Positions 8,311 to 17,567 are shown, numbered from the stretch's first letter. The stretch: DNA of 55,913 nt from Bacteroidales bacterium UBA2295 (GCA_002345825.1 DDWD01000137.1:1-55913), one strand, 5' to 3'. Notes: a model not told the origin generated them from the letters alone. Made by a program: numbers and translations.

Positions 8311-8777
8311 TGGCAGTGATCAAGAAAAAAGGAGGGGGTGAATCCCCTGCAATTAACACAGCATCTCTTCCCGATATCGTATTCATGCTTCTATTCTTCT
8401 TCATGGTAAGTACCACAATGAGGGAGACGGAGATGATGGTTCGGGTAAAACTTCCTGAAGCAACAGAGGTAGCGAAGCTTGAGAAGAAATCACTGGTATC
8501 GTACATCTTTATTGGCCCACCTGCAAGGCAATATCAGGGCGTATTTGGAACAGATTCCAGAATACAGCTAAACGACTCTTTCAAATCGCTTGTGGATATC
8601 CGCGACTTTATTTCATCTGAAAGAGATGCGTTAAGTGAAGCCGACAGAACGTTCCTTACCACTTCTCTTAAGGTCGATGAAGAAACTCGTATGGGTATTG
8701 TAACCGATGTTAAGCAAGAGCTTCGTAAGGCCAGTGCACTTAAAATTAGTTACTCAGCTCGTAGAGCAGAAGAATAG
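8310..8777 (+). CDS. exbD: ExbD/TolR-family protein, second copy
   Basis: A second ExbD with the same layout: a basic N-terminus, one helix holding the functional Asp in the SLPDIVFMLLFFFMVSTT segment, then a soluble domain to residue 155. Two different ExbD proteins in one operon are common in Bacteroidota and suggest a mixed dimer within the ExbB pentamer. No TonB gene follows, so the TonB partner must be encoded elsewhere. A hairpin terminator follows. Confidence 0.9.
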   Translation: MAVIKKKGGGESPAINTASLPDIVFMLLFFFMVSTTMRETEMMVRVKLPEATEVAKLEKKSLVSYIFIGPPARQYQGVFGTDSRIQLNDSFKSLVDIRDFISSERDALSEADRTFLTTSLKVDEETRMGIVTDVKQELRKASALKISYSARRAEE

Positions 8778-8801
8778 AAAATTACTTCTTCCAGAATATG
8801 T

Positions 8802-8832
8802 AAAGGCTGTGCCATAGTGCACAGCTTTTGCT
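8802..8832 (+). terminator. Terminator of the Exb operon
   Basis: A 7-bp perfect stem (GCTGTGC / GCACAGC) with a 6-base loop is followed by TTTTGCTTT. Confidence 0.65.
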
Positions 8833-8887
8833 TTATATCTCAAAACAATTTTACTTCTAATCGGTTATTAATAGATAATCTATATAG

Positions 8888-10339
8888 ATGAAAAAAAATA
8901 ATTTAATTATCCTTATAGCAGCTAGTATCCTTGCTGTTGCTCTAACCGGATGTAATCCAGTTAGCAAAAGCGGTGAAGCAAAGTACGTTTTCTACTTTAT
9001 CGGCGATGGGATGGGATTTCAGCATATCACTGCTACTCAGGCATTTGTTGCAGCCCAAAACGATGCCAAAGGGAATGCCCCGCTCTCTTTTACTAACTTC
9101 CCAATAACTGGAGTGGTTGAAACCTTTGCTCACAATAGGTTCATCACAGGATCTGCTGCTGCTGGTACTGCAATGTCAACAGGACATAAAACATCAATAA
9201 ACACCATTGGACTTACCCATGATCACTCAGATTCTCTGTTTAGCGTTGCTCATTTTGCAAAAGAGAATGGATTCAAGGTGGGTGTTGCCACTAGTGTAAG
9301 TATCGACCATGCTACTCCTGCTGCATTTTATGCCCATCAGCCCAGCCGAAATATGTATCATGAAATTTCTCATGATTTAATATCAGCAGGTTATAATTTT
9401 TATGCAGGAGGTGGATTTCGTGATCCTGACGGAGACAATAGCGACAAACCCCGCGGAAGTATATATAGCAGGGGCGATAGCCTTGGATTTCTTTTCACTT
9501 CAGATTTACAGGTTGATCAAAACGTTCTAACACAATTTAAATCTGTGGTATATTCACCGCCAGTATCCGCTTCCAGCTCAACCCTAAAATACAAAATTGA
9601 CTGCTCTGATGAGGATGTTACGCTAACCCAAATTACTGAGATGGGTATAGAGGTTCTTAATAATCCTGATGGATTCTTGTTCATGGTAGAGGGAGGAAAG
9701 ATTGATTGGGCTGCTCATGATAACGATGCCGCTACAGTAGTTAATGAGATAATCTCATTTTCTGATGCTGTTGCAGCAGCTCTTGAGTTTTACAATAAGT
9801 ATCCAAATGAAACGCTAATTATTGTTACAGCCGATCATGAAACAGGAGGTATGAGCGTTGGTGTAAAAGATAATAAATATGAGTCCTACATCAACCTGCT
9901 TAGCAATCAAAAGCATTCGCTGGAAATGCTAAATATTGTTATTCGTGACTTCAAAGAGCAGCATAATGGAAGGCCCACATTTAACCAAGTGGTAGATTTT
10001 TTAGCTTCAAATGAGGTAATGAAATTAGATCTATCGGAACTGAGTAGTAAGCAGCATGAAAAACTCAAGGCTGCACATCAGGCCTCTGTTGCTCCACAAA
10101 CTGATGCACAAAAACAAAGTAATAGAGAAAATTACGGTTCAGCCGAACCAATTGCAATGGCATCTATGCAAATACTAAATGAAATGGCCAGCATAGGCTG
10201 GACCACTCTCTCCCATACGGCTTCGCACGTTCCCCTTTATGCTATAGGGGCGAATCAGGAGTTGTTCAGCGGGCAAATCGACAATACTGAAATACCCCGT
10301 AGAATTGCAACAGCAATGGGATTTAGCATAGATAAGTAG
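8888..10339 (+). CDS. Alkaline phosphatase (PhoA superfamily), lipoprotein
   Basis: It releases phosphate from phosphomonoesters outside the cytoplasm. A lipoprotein signal ends at Cys22 (VALTGC), so it is membrane-anchored. The first metal site is in FIGDGMGFQHITA. The nucleophile segment ITGSAAAGTAMSTG places Ser89 in the catalytic position, with Gly where E. coli PhoA has Asp. The second site is FMVEGGKIDWAAHDND, and further metal ligands are in TADHETGG and SHTASHVPL. Length is normal (483). It is a single-gene unit with a strong terminator. I see no Pho-box-type operator that I can name. Confidence 0.92.
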   Translation: MKKNNLIILIAASILAVALTGCNPVSKSGEAKYVFYFIGDGMGFQHITATQAFVAAQNDAKGNAPLSFTNFPITGVVETFAHNRFITGSAAAGTAMSTGHKTSINTIGLTHDHSDSLFSVAHFAKENGFKVGVATSVSIDHATPAAFYAHQPSRNMYHEISHDLISAGYNFYAGGGFRDPDGDNSDKPRGSIYSRGDSLGFLFTSDLQVDQNVLTQFKSVVYSPPVSASSSTLKYKIDCSDEDVTLTQITEMGIEVLNNPDGFLFMVEGGKIDWAAHDNDAATVVNEIISFSDAVAAALEFYNKYPNETLIIVTADHETGGMSVGVKDNKYESYINLLSNQKHSLEMLNIVIRDFKEQHNGRPTFNQVVDFLASNEVMKLDLSELSSKQHEKLKAAHQASVAPQTDAQKQSNRENYGSAEPIAMASMQILNEMASIGWTTLSHTASHVPLYAIGANQELFSGQIDNTEIPRRIATAMGFSIDK

Positions 10340-10355
10340 TGTAGTTCTCAATTAA

Positions 10356-10387
10356 AAAAACGCCAGCTCATGCTGGCGTTTTTTTTA
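10356..10387 (+). terminator. Strong intrinsic terminator after the alkaline phosphatase
   Basis: A 9-bp perfect stem (AACGCCAGC / GCTGGCGTT) has a TCAT loop, an A run before it and a T run after it. It can work in both directions. Confidence 0.9.
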
Positions 10388-10770
10388 ATTAATCCAAGTA
10401 ATACACATTTTTTCACTCAGGAAATACGGTTATATTACCAATTCCGTGGAAACTATGTAAATTATTGCAAACTTAAATCCTTGGTTTGGGTTTGAATACA
10501 GAAAACAGAATTAACATACTTCAACCTTCCAACTTCCGTCCCTAAAATCTTTCCACTAAAATTGCAGTAGTACCAGAAATACTAATATTAAGCACTTGTT
10601 TTAATCTAACAAGATGCCCCTTTGGTTTAGTTTTTGTCTAACTTGAGATTTTGTTTGACCAATTCCATATTTTATTACTTGTAAGTTCTTATGTGTAATT
10701 GTTTTTTTTCTACTTTTATAAAACGAATTATAACCTACAAAAAAATCAAACCCTAAAAATTTAAATTGCT
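10388..10770 (+). other. 383-bp non-coding region before the exported-protein cluster
   Basis: This AT-rich stretch has no credible coding frame. It contains one hairpin (10592-10617, GCACTTGTT / AACAAGATGC with one bulge). A run of T followed by TACTTTTA at 10711-10718 is one mismatch from a -7 box, but no TTG is at the right distance. It probably holds the promoter of the downstream cluster, but I cannot place it with confidence. Confidence 0.4.
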
Positions 10771-12390
10771 ATGAAAAGGTCATTTTTAATAATTCTTTCG
10801 CTGCTCATCACTACAAGTATTCTTGCGCAGGATATAAAGGAAACAGTCCCTACTACCTATGACCGTAGTTCGCTAACTACTTTTTATATCGACTTTCCCG
10901 CAGGTAGTCACTGGAAAGTTGCCAAATCAAAGGTTGATTCAGTTATGTTCTCCGATAAGTACGATAACAACAATTACGATGGTCGATTTCTTGCACCATC
11001 AATCACCTATGAGTCAGCCATAGGGAATATGACAGAAGCCATACGGAAGGAATTATATAATGCCAATGTGGGAAGAAAAATTATTGCAAAATGGTACAAC
11101 AGGCAGCCCGATGGTACTATGGATATGGAACTTGTTCACCAGCGTGGCCGTTTTACGGCAACAGATGCAGATTTCCTAAAAGCGCAAACCAGCAAAAGAG
11201 GGAATGCTGCATTAGAGGACTATGGGAATCGACTGGTAAATTTAAGCTACATCCTTGTAATTCACATCTCGGATATTAAAACAATGGGAGAGGCAGGATT
11301 CAAGGGGATGAAAGGATGGCAAGCAAAAGCCAATGGATATTTATATCGAATAAATTTTAATGATGAGATTCGTAATGCCTTTTACGATACTTGGATTTAC
11401 GATGATGATTCCGAAGAGGTGAAGGAGCAGAAGCGTAGAGCTTTCGAACAGTTAGATATTCCAATTGAACCAGTAATTAACAAGTCTTTATCAATTACTG
11501 CATCACAATCCGAGAACGACAAGGGTCTGGGCCTTTTAGTTAAGTCCAAATCAACCGACCAGCTAATGCAGGAGTTGGTGCAAAAATCGTACGATGAAAC
11601 TATTTATCGAATCGAAATGGATGTTGAGGAGTTCAAGGTTAAAACATCCTTGTACGCTACCCGTCCCCTGCGTGCAAAGATTGGACTAAAGGAAGGGCTG
11701 AAAACAGATTACCGTTTCTTTGTGTACGAGCATGTGTACAACTCAAAAACCGGACAGGCCGAACCCAAACGTCGTGGCGTAATTCGTGCCCATTCAAAAT
11801 CAAAAATAGTTGACAACCGTAAGGAAGCTACTGGCGATACTCAAACCTCTCGTTTCTATCAGGTTGCTGGCCGAAAACTCGAGCCAGGTTTTACTATGCA
11901 GCAGCAGAATGACCATGGTATCGAAGTTTCAGTTGGTCCCGAGGTTGGTAACGTTGCTGGCTTTTACGCTCGTGTCGATTATCGTTTGGGCCGTATCATA
12001 GGCGTTCGATCTACGTTTGCCTACGTCGAGGGAGGTGTTGATGCTGCTGATTCCTTTGGTGAATCATACGGCATGCTTCGCTATGGTGGCGGTTTAGCCA
12101 AGGGTTTACAGCTAATGCGCAATATTGAGCTTAGGCCTTACCTGGGGCTCGGTTTAGAGCAGACAACATTAAATATATCAGGAACCGATGTGGAAATTAG
12201 CTCCCTTTATGTTCGGGCTGGTGCAAATCTGGCATTAAATTTGAGTCACAGATTCCAAGTTATTGGAGGAGCCGGTTTATATCAATTTGGCGATGCCACC
12301 GATGAAGATGGAAATACTTATGGAACATGGGATTCAAGGTTCAACCGCAGTGGTACAGCGGTTCTGGTTGGCATAAAACTTGGTTTCTAG
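10771..12390 (+). CDS. Exported protein with outer-membrane-barrel-like C-terminus, first gene of unknown cluster
   Basis: I do not recognise the whole protein. A clear signal peptide ends at SILAQ (about residue 20). Residues 20-370 look soluble. Residues 380-539 alternate short amphipathic strands with glycine-rich turns and end in a terminal Phe (VLVGIKLGF), the usual signature of an outer-membrane beta-barrel. At 539 residues it is the largest of six consecutive exported products (10771-17135), all on the plus strand. It starts after a 383-bp gap and is followed by the next gene at 42 bases. A role as an outer-membrane component of an envelope assembly is inferred from context. Confidence 0.75.
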   Translation: MKRSFLIILSLLITTSILAQDIKETVPTTYDRSSLTTFYIDFPAGSHWKVAKSKVDSVMFSDKYDNNNYDGRFLAPSITYESAIGNMTEAIRKELYNANVGRKIIAKWYNRQPDGTMDMELVHQRGRFTATDADFLKAQTSKRGNAALEDYGNRLVNLSYILVIHISDIKTMGEAGFKGMKGWQAKANGYLYRINFNDEIRNAFYDTWIYDDDSEEVKEQKRRAFEQLDIPIEPVINKSLSITASQSENDKGLGLLVKSKSTDQLMQELVQKSYDETIYRIEMDVEEFKVKTSLYATRPLRAKIGLKEGLKTDYRFFVYEHVYNSKTGQAEPKRRGVIRAHSKSKIVDNRKEATGDTQTSRFYQVAGRKLEPGFTMQQQNDHGIEVSVGPEVGNVAGFYARVDYRLGRIIGVRSTFAYVEGGVDAADSFGESYGMLRYGGGLAKGLQLMRNIELRPYLGLGLEQTTLNISGTDVEISSLYVRAGANLALNLSHRFQVIGGAGLYQFGDATDEDGNTYGTWDSRFNRSGTAVLVGIKLGF

Positions 12391-12432
12391 AGCACCTTAA
12401 TTTGATTTATTAACCTAAAAAACATATTCACT

Positions 12433-12966
12433 ATGAAAACGCTTCGTTATTTTTCATTCCTAATGATTCTCATATTCACGGTTGGCCAAACAACCATTGC
12501 ACAGGAACGTTACTCGCGTAGGGAGAAAAAAGCCCATTACAGTAGCAATTACAACTACGAGGTGCAAATTATGGGCGTGGGCCAAGATGGTACCAAAGTG
12601 ATGAAGGTTTGGGGCTTTGGTAAACGTGTTGAGGATGCCATAATTGAGGCCAAGATGAATGCCGTAGCATCGGTTATATTTAAAGGTATACCGGGGGGGC
12701 ACGGTGCCGCTGCCACTCCAGCTATCCTCACCGATCCCAATGCTGGCGATAAGCATGCCGAGTATTTCGAAAACTTTTTCTCTCCTGGAGGCAAGTACCT
12801 TCAGTACATAACAATGACTACCGATGGAATGCCAAGCGGGCAGGATAGACTCAAAATAGACCGTAAAACCTACAAAGTGGCTATTTATGCCCAGGTGATG
12901 TACGACGCCCTTCGTAAGCAGCTCGAAACCGATGGCATTGCACGCAGCCTTAGCACCGGTTTCTAA
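12433..12966 (+). CDS. Small exported protein of unknown function, second gene of the cluster
   Basis: A signal peptide ends at TTIAQ (about residue 24) and no lipobox follows it. The mature part of about 150 residues opens with a basic stretch. It then has a strand-helix segment (QIMGVGQDGTKVMKVWGFG followed by an Ala-rich helix) that resembles the start of LPP20/FlgT-type folds, in which a strand leads into a helix rich in Ala. This likeness is my inference. TTAACCTAA lies 14 bases before the start codon. Its neighbours are all exported proteins. Confidence 0.7.
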   Translation: MKTLRYFSFLMILIFTVGQTTIAQERYSRREKKAHYSSNYNYEVQIMGVGQDGTKVMKVWGFGKRVEDAIIEAKMNAVASVIFKGIPGGHGAAATPAILTDPNAGDKHAEYFENFFSPGGKYLQYITMTTDGMPSGQDRLKIDRKTYKVAIYAQVMYDALRKQLETDGIARSLSTGF

Positions 12967-13017
12967 TTTTGATGCAATATTTTTTTCAAATTGATTAACT
13001 ACAGAAAACTAATAGTT

Positions 13018-13986
13018 ATGAAGAAATTATTTGGATTAATCGTTTTCACGCTTCTGGCAGCAGGTTTATTTGGACAAGCCAAAAAGCCCACCATTATGGT
13101 GGTACCTAGCGACCAGTACTGCATTAGCCGTGGATATAAAATTGAGTTCGATAATATGGGAGCAACACAAACCCTCCCCGATTACAAGGCCGCAATGCAG
13201 AACGATGCCGACCTAAGGTTGGTTATTACCAAGATGGGTCAAATCATGGCCGACAGAGGTTTCCCTCTTAAGGATTTGGAGATGGAGCTGCGCAACCTTG
13301 AGCGCGAAGCTGCCGAAGCAGCTATGCTTATGTCATCCACTTCGAGCTCCGAGTTGGCTGAAAGCCCTGTAGATATGCTAAAACGTACAGCCAAGGCCGA
13401 TATTATTATGGATCTTAGCTTCGACATTAAGCGTCAAGGCCCCAATAAATACATCAGTTTTAACCTCCGTGGACTCGATGCTTACACCTCAAAACAAATT
13501 TCTGGCGCAGCTGGTGCAGGTGCACCTTCGTCGGCTGCATCTCCCGAGTTACTACTCGAGGAGGCTGTTCTAAGCCATATGGATGGTTTTAACGCAGGCC
13601 TTCAGCGTCACTTCGACGAGATGTTCCAAATTGGCCGCGAGGTAAGAGTTAACATTAGGCGTTTTGCCAACTGGTTCGATAATTTGGAAACATACTACAC
13701 CTACGATGGTGAGGAGTTGGAACTGTTGGAACACATCGAGAACTGGTTCTACGATAACACCGTGTCGGGTAGGTTTAGCCTTACCGATGCCAGCGACAAC
13801 CAGATGAGGTTTGAGCAGGTTCGCATTCCTATGATGGAAACAGATAGCAGAGGACGAGAGCGTGCCGTTGATACCCGTAGATGGGTGAGCGGGCTAAGCA
13901 AGCATTTGCGCGATAATTTCCAAATCGATTCTAAAATCTATATGCGTGGTTTGGGCGAGGCCTGGCTAATTGTAGGTGAGAAGTAG
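13018..13986 (+). CDS. Exported DUF6175-like protein, third gene of the cluster
   Basis: A signal peptide ends near GLFGQ. The mature N-terminus KPTIMVVPSDQYC followed by ISRGYKIEFDN matches what I remember of DUF6175 proteins from Bacteroidota, whose function is unknown. A long acidic helical stretch (about residues 85-120) and a Ser/Ala/Gly-rich linker (about 165-180) follow, then a C-terminal domain of about 140 residues. The frame is open to a TTG at 12991, but ATG 13018 starts directly at the signal peptide and is preferred. A 105-base gap with A-rich leader separates it from the next gene. Confidence 0.7.
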   Translation: MKKLFGLIVFTLLAAGLFGQAKKPTIMVVPSDQYCISRGYKIEFDNMGATQTLPDYKAAMQNDADLRLVITKMGQIMADRGFPLKDLEMELRNLEREAAEAAMLMSSTSSSELAESPVDMLKRTAKADIIMDLSFDIKRQGPNKYISFNLRGLDAYTSKQISGAAGAGAPSSAASPELLLEEAVLSHMDGFNAGLQRHFDEMFQIGREVRVNIRRFANWFDNLETYYTYDGEELELLEHIENWFYDNTVSGRFSLTDASDNQMRFEQVRIPMMETDSRGRERAVDTRRWVSGLSKHLRDNFQIDSKIYMRGLGEAWLIVGEK

Positions 13987-14091
13987 CTGGCAGTAACCTT
14001 TCAGGGTCAATTAAAGTTTGTTTTGCAAATGAATAATTCGGCACGGGGTTTGATTAAAGAAAAAAACTTTAGAACTTAACCTAATACTAAG

Positions 14092-15051
14092 ATGAAAAGA
14101 CTTACAATACTAATCGTTTCGCTGTTAGCTACCTACTACTCAGGGATATCTCAGAGCAGTTTGGGCAAAACCGATGACCTAGGGCGTATTGCCATTGCGG
14201 CAATTGTTCCCGATGAGGCCGGAGTTCCGGGTGGTGCACAGCGAAATCTGCAGAATAGGCTAATGCAAGTGGCAAGCCTTAATGGATTAGGTGCTACAGA
14301 GAATGCCGCCCAATTCGTAATGGTTCCTATGCTATCTATCCTTAATAAGGATGTTACACCAACCGCCCCACCTATGGTTTCACTTACCATGGATGTTACG
14401 TTGTACATTGTTGATATGCTTACCCAGAATATCTACAGTCAAACAAGTATTCAGGTAAAGGGCGTTGGAACCACCGAGGAAAGAGCCTATACGCAAGCAT
14501 TAAATGGCATCAACCCAAGGCACGGCCAATTTCGCGGGTTTGTTGAGAAGGGTAAAGAAAAAATCATTGAGTACTACAACTCAAAGTGCGATGTAATTAT
14601 ATCCTCAGCACAGGCACTTGCTGGTCAGAAAAATTACGAGGAGGCTCTTTTCACCCTAATGTCGGTTCCTGATGTTAGCCGCGAGTGCTTCGATAAATGT
14701 ATGCAAATATCGATTGATATTTACGACGAGTTTTCAAATCAGCAATGTAACGAGTACCTATCGGCAGCTAAATCTGCATGGGCTGGTAAGGAGCTTTCCA
14801 AGGTTGAAGAGAACTTAGGTAAGATTACTCCAGATATGGGCTGTTACGAGGAGGCTCAGCAACTCGTTGCAACAGTTACGGCTGCCGTTGAGGCCGAAGG
14901 CGGGGCTGCTTGGGGATTTAAAATGAAAAAATACGAAGACAGCATTGATATTCAGAAGATGAAGATTGAAGCTGGACGCGATGTGGCTCAATCATGGGCC
15001 CACTATGGAGCATCAAAAAATTTCGATTGGAGTTGGCTTTATAAGAATTAA
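14092..15051 (+). CDS. Exported protein of unknown function, fourth gene of the cluster
   Basis: A signal peptide ends at SGISQ (about residue 20). The first 150 mature residues hold a strand-rich domain (FVMVPMLSILNKD, then SLTMDVTLYIVDML, then IQVKGVGTTEERAYTQAL). It looks like the nucleotide-independent LpoB/CsgG N-terminal-type fold, in which exported proteins compare and bind partners. A helical part with repeat character follows (LAGQKNYEEALFTLMSVPD), TPR-like, with several Cys. These are shape-based inferences. TTAACCTAA sits 7 bases before the start. Confidence 0.65.
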   Translation: MKRLTILIVSLLATYYSGISQSSLGKTDDLGRIAIAAIVPDEAGVPGGAQRNLQNRLMQVASLNGLGATENAAQFVMVPMLSILNKDVTPTAPPMVSLTMDVTLYIVDMLTQNIYSQTSIQVKGVGTTEERAYTQALNGINPRHGQFRGFVEKGKEKIIEYYNSKCDVIISSAQALAGQKNYEEALFTLMSVPDVSRECFDKCMQISIDIYDEFSNQQCNEYLSAAKSAWAGKELSKVEENLGKITPDMGCYEEAQQLVATVTAAVEAEGGAAWGFKMKKYEDSIDIQKMKIEAGRDVAQSWAHYGASKNFDWSWLYKN

Positions 15052-15113
15052 CAGAGCAAAATATTTTTACCTTTATTTTTAACTATTTCTATTAACCTAA
15101 ATTTTTGAAAGTT

Positions 15114-15692
15114 ATGAAAAAACTTGAACTGACTAAAGCACTTTTTGCAATTGTTGTTATTGCAGGAGCATTTACCCTTGCTAGCTGTGGGGGTAGCAAA
15201 AAAGTATCTGATGGACTAGGTACTAAAGTTATTATTCCTTGTAGCGGAAGCGAATATGCTGCCGACAGAACTCACTTCCGTGGAACTGGTATGGGTGAGA
15301 GCACTAACCTTAGCACTGCTAAGCGTAAGGCCAATGTTGATGCACGCTCGGCTCTTGCTACTGGAATTAACAGTACCATTAAGGCTGTAACCGACCGTTA
15401 CACTCAGGATATCACCGTTGGCGAAGCCAATGAGTTTGCTGAGAAATTCGAGGATATGACCCGTTCGGTGGTTAACCAAGAGCTGAACAATATGTCCGTT
15501 ATATGCGAGGAGACTCGTCAACTTGAGGGTAAGTACATCGTGTATATGGCTGTTGAAATTGCCAAGGATGAGCTACTAAACAAGGTTAGCGACAACATCA
15601 GCAAGGACGACAGACTTCGTCTTGACTATGACAAGATGAAATTCGAGCAGATCTTCAACCAGGAGATGGAGAATATGGCTAACCAGCGTTAG
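15114..15692 (+). CDS. LPP20-like lipoprotein, fifth gene of the cluster
   Basis: A lipoprotein signal ends in FTLASC (Cys near residue 25), followed by GGSKK. The mature part has the LPP20-type signature: FRGTGMGESTNLSTAKRKAN, in which a glycine-rich strand leads into an Ala-rich helix (ARSALATGINSTI). A central amphipathic helix and a final strand-helix (YIVYMAVEI) follow. LPP20 proteins are membrane-attached and of uncertain role. I use ATG 15114 rather than the TTG at 15105. TTAACCTAA lies 13 bases before the start, and an 11-bp-stem terminator follows the gene. Confidence 0.75.
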   Translation: MKKLELTKALFAIVVIAGAFTLASCGGSKKVSDGLGTKVIIPCSGSEYAADRTHFRGTGMGESTNLSTAKRKANVDARSALATGINSTIKAVTDRYTQDITVGEANEFAEKFEDMTRSVVNQELNNMSVICEETRQLEGKYIVYMAVEIAKDELLNKVSDNISKDDRLRLDYDKMKFEQIFNQEMENMANQR

Positions 15693-15708
15693 TCTGTACC
15701 CTAATTTT

Positions 15709-15742
15709 CCCAGCAACCCAAGGTGGGTTGCTGGGTCTTTTT
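15709..15742 (+). terminator. Intrinsic terminator inside the exported-protein cluster
   Basis: A perfect 11-bp stem (CCCAGCAACCC / GGGTTGCTGGG) with a 5-base loop is followed by TCTTTTTT. The last gene of the cluster at 15843 therefore needs its own promoter or readthrough. Confidence 0.9.
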
Positions 15743-15842
15743 TACAACTACGCCTATTCCTTAAGTATTTCACTACGATATGCCAAAGCGTAAATCCTAG
15801 AAGAATATGTTTTTGGCAAAACCATCAAATACCTACCTAACG

Positions 15843-17135
15843 ATGAAACGATTACTCCTTATACTCCCCATACTCACTTTTGCCGTGGCTTGTGTTGCTC
15901 AAAACAAGGTAGTTGAATCGAGTAGCAGAAGACAACCTGGCTGGGTAAACGGGCTCGAAAAAGACTATATTATTACCGTTGGTAGCGGATCAACAGTTCA
16001 AGAAGCACAGCAGAATGCTCTGAATATGGTGAAAGAGCAAATTGTAAGTGCTGTAGCCGAGAATGTTCAAACTACATCGGAGATGCGGGTTGAGGAGAAT
16101 ACCGTAAATAAAATCTCTTCGTACCTTGAGAATTTTGCCACCACCACTACCACAACCTCTGGCCCGGTTCCTTTTTTGCAGGGAATATCCTTGTCAAAAG
16201 TGGAGGAGTTCTATTGGGAGAAATTAGAGGATAAAAAATCGCGTGCCGTACGCTTCAACTACCACATTAAGTATCCATTCCCCCGAACGGAAATATGGAA
16301 ACTAGTAGAAGAATTTAAAAAGCGAGATGAGGAAATGACTCGCCAACTCGATGAGCTGGTTGCTGCTGCCGATAATATTACCAACCTAGATGATATTGAG
16401 AAAAACTTGGGTGAGCTACGTATACTTGCCGATTATTTTATGGATGGTCGTAAGGACAAAGCTAACTTAGGGATGACTCGTTATGCGAGCCTTTATAAAA
16501 GCATTGAACTGGTTGAGCTAGAGAGCGGTTTGGGTGAGCTTAAGTACGCCCTAAGGCTAGGCGACAGGTATGTTCATACCTCACGCAAACCAATGGTTCG
16601 TTCGGAGTGTGCCCGCGTAACGAGCACAATTAATAACAAGGATCATGCATTGATAAAGTACGATTACTTTAACTGCTATGAAGATCCTGAAAATCACATT
16701 CTAGTAACTTACCGATTTGGCAATAACAATGTGCAGAAAAAGTTCTATTTCGATATAACTGCCGACAAGGCAGCCATATTTGTAAACGAACCCATTCGAC
16801 TAACTGCTGCAGCTACCGATGGAGGTAGTATTACCTCGTCACAGGTTGCCATAACAGTTGTGGCTAAGTACGATGCTCCCTTCACCATCAATAAGGTTGA
16901 ACTTGAATTACCAGGTCAAGCACCTATTACCATCGATAATGTTGGACAAAAATTCTCGGGAAAAGGGAATCATTCTTTAACACTTAATGTAAATCAGCCC
17001 TTAGAGGCTGAGGCCACGTCAACTTCAGGTAAGCGAATTTCGATGCTTTCGGGCTATATTCACTTCACATCCGATAAGACAGGCGAACGCAAAACCTATA
17101 GAATTTACAACCATACTTACACTACCAGCTGGTAG
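15843..17135 (+). CDS. Exported LPP20/FlgT-like protein, sixth gene of the cluster
   Basis: A signal sequence is present (MKRLLLILPILTFAVACVAQ). Cleavage could be by signal peptidase I after VAQ or lipoprotein-type at the Cys, and I cannot decide. Residues about 35-85 repeat the LPP20 pattern (WVNGLEKDYIITVGSGSTVQ, then an Ala/Gln-rich helix). A coiled-coil-like helix follows at 165-215 and a beta-rich C-terminal half at 290-430 that resembles an Ig-like domain (FYFDITADKAAIFVNEPIRL). An upstream in-frame ATG at 15807 would add 12 residues before the signal and is less likely. Confidence 0.7.
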   Translation: MKRLLLILPILTFAVACVAQNKVVESSSRRQPGWVNGLEKDYIITVGSGSTVQEAQQNALNMVKEQIVSAVAENVQTTSEMRVEENTVNKISSYLENFATTTTTTSGPVPFLQGISLSKVEEFYWEKLEDKKSRAVRFNYHIKYPFPRTEIWKLVEEFKKRDEEMTRQLDELVAAADNITNLDDIEKNLGELRILADYFMDGRKDKANLGMTRYASLYKSIELVELESGLGELKYALRLGDRYVHTSRKPMVRSECARVTSTINNKDHALIKYDYFNCYEDPENHILVTYRFGNNNVQKKFYFDITADKAAIFVNEPIRLTAAATDGGSITSSQVAITVVAKYDAPFTINKVELELPGQAPITIDNVGQKFSGKGNHSLTLNVNQPLEAEATSTSGKRISMLSGYIHFTSDKTGERKTYRIYNHTYTTSW

Positions 17136-17162
17136 CAAATAATCCTATTTTACAAGATATCA

Positions 17163-17186
17163 AAAGCCCCGGTTGGGGCTTTTTTT
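17163..17186 (+). terminator. Intrinsic terminator after the exported-protein cluster
   Basis: An 8-bp stem (AAAGCCCC / GGGGCTTT) with a GGTT loop is followed by a T run. Confidence 0.9.
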
Positions 17187-17198
17187 GTTAACCTAACT

Positions 17199-17438
17199 AA
17201 CGTGAGTTCGATGTAACGCGTTGATATAAGACTCCACAAAATAAGGTAATAAGGTTGGATATCTTTGGTTTCGTTCTGTTAATATGGTTAAAAAACCAAG
17301 ATAAGGTTTATGAACTTACTAGAAACCTTATTATAAACTCAAATAACCTTAGTAATAAAAACAATAATCACAATGATCCACCTGATTCGCTTATTTATAA
17401 AGGAGATACATGATTATTCCTTATGTCGAACTCACGTT
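17199..17438. mobile_element. MITE-like element, 240 bp, with terminal inverted repeats and 4-bp target duplication
   Basis: The ends read AACGTGAGTTCGA (17199-17211) and its exact reverse complement (17426-17438). The match extends to 17 of 20 bases. AACT lies directly outside both ends (17195-17198 and 17439-17442), as expected for a target-site duplication. The AT-rich inside has no credible gene, a smaller internal inverted repeat, and a TATCTTTG that could act as a -7 box. It sits between two convergent transcription units, where insertion does little harm. Confidence 0.7.
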
Positions 17439-17567
17439 AACTACTTAATTATTCTTAACTAATGCCGTGTGCAATTATGTAGGCATTATGCTATTGTTCT
17501 CGCCCTATTGATTAATGCCAGATCAGTGGACTTGATGTTTTGATTGACATTGTAAGGATTTGTGAAA

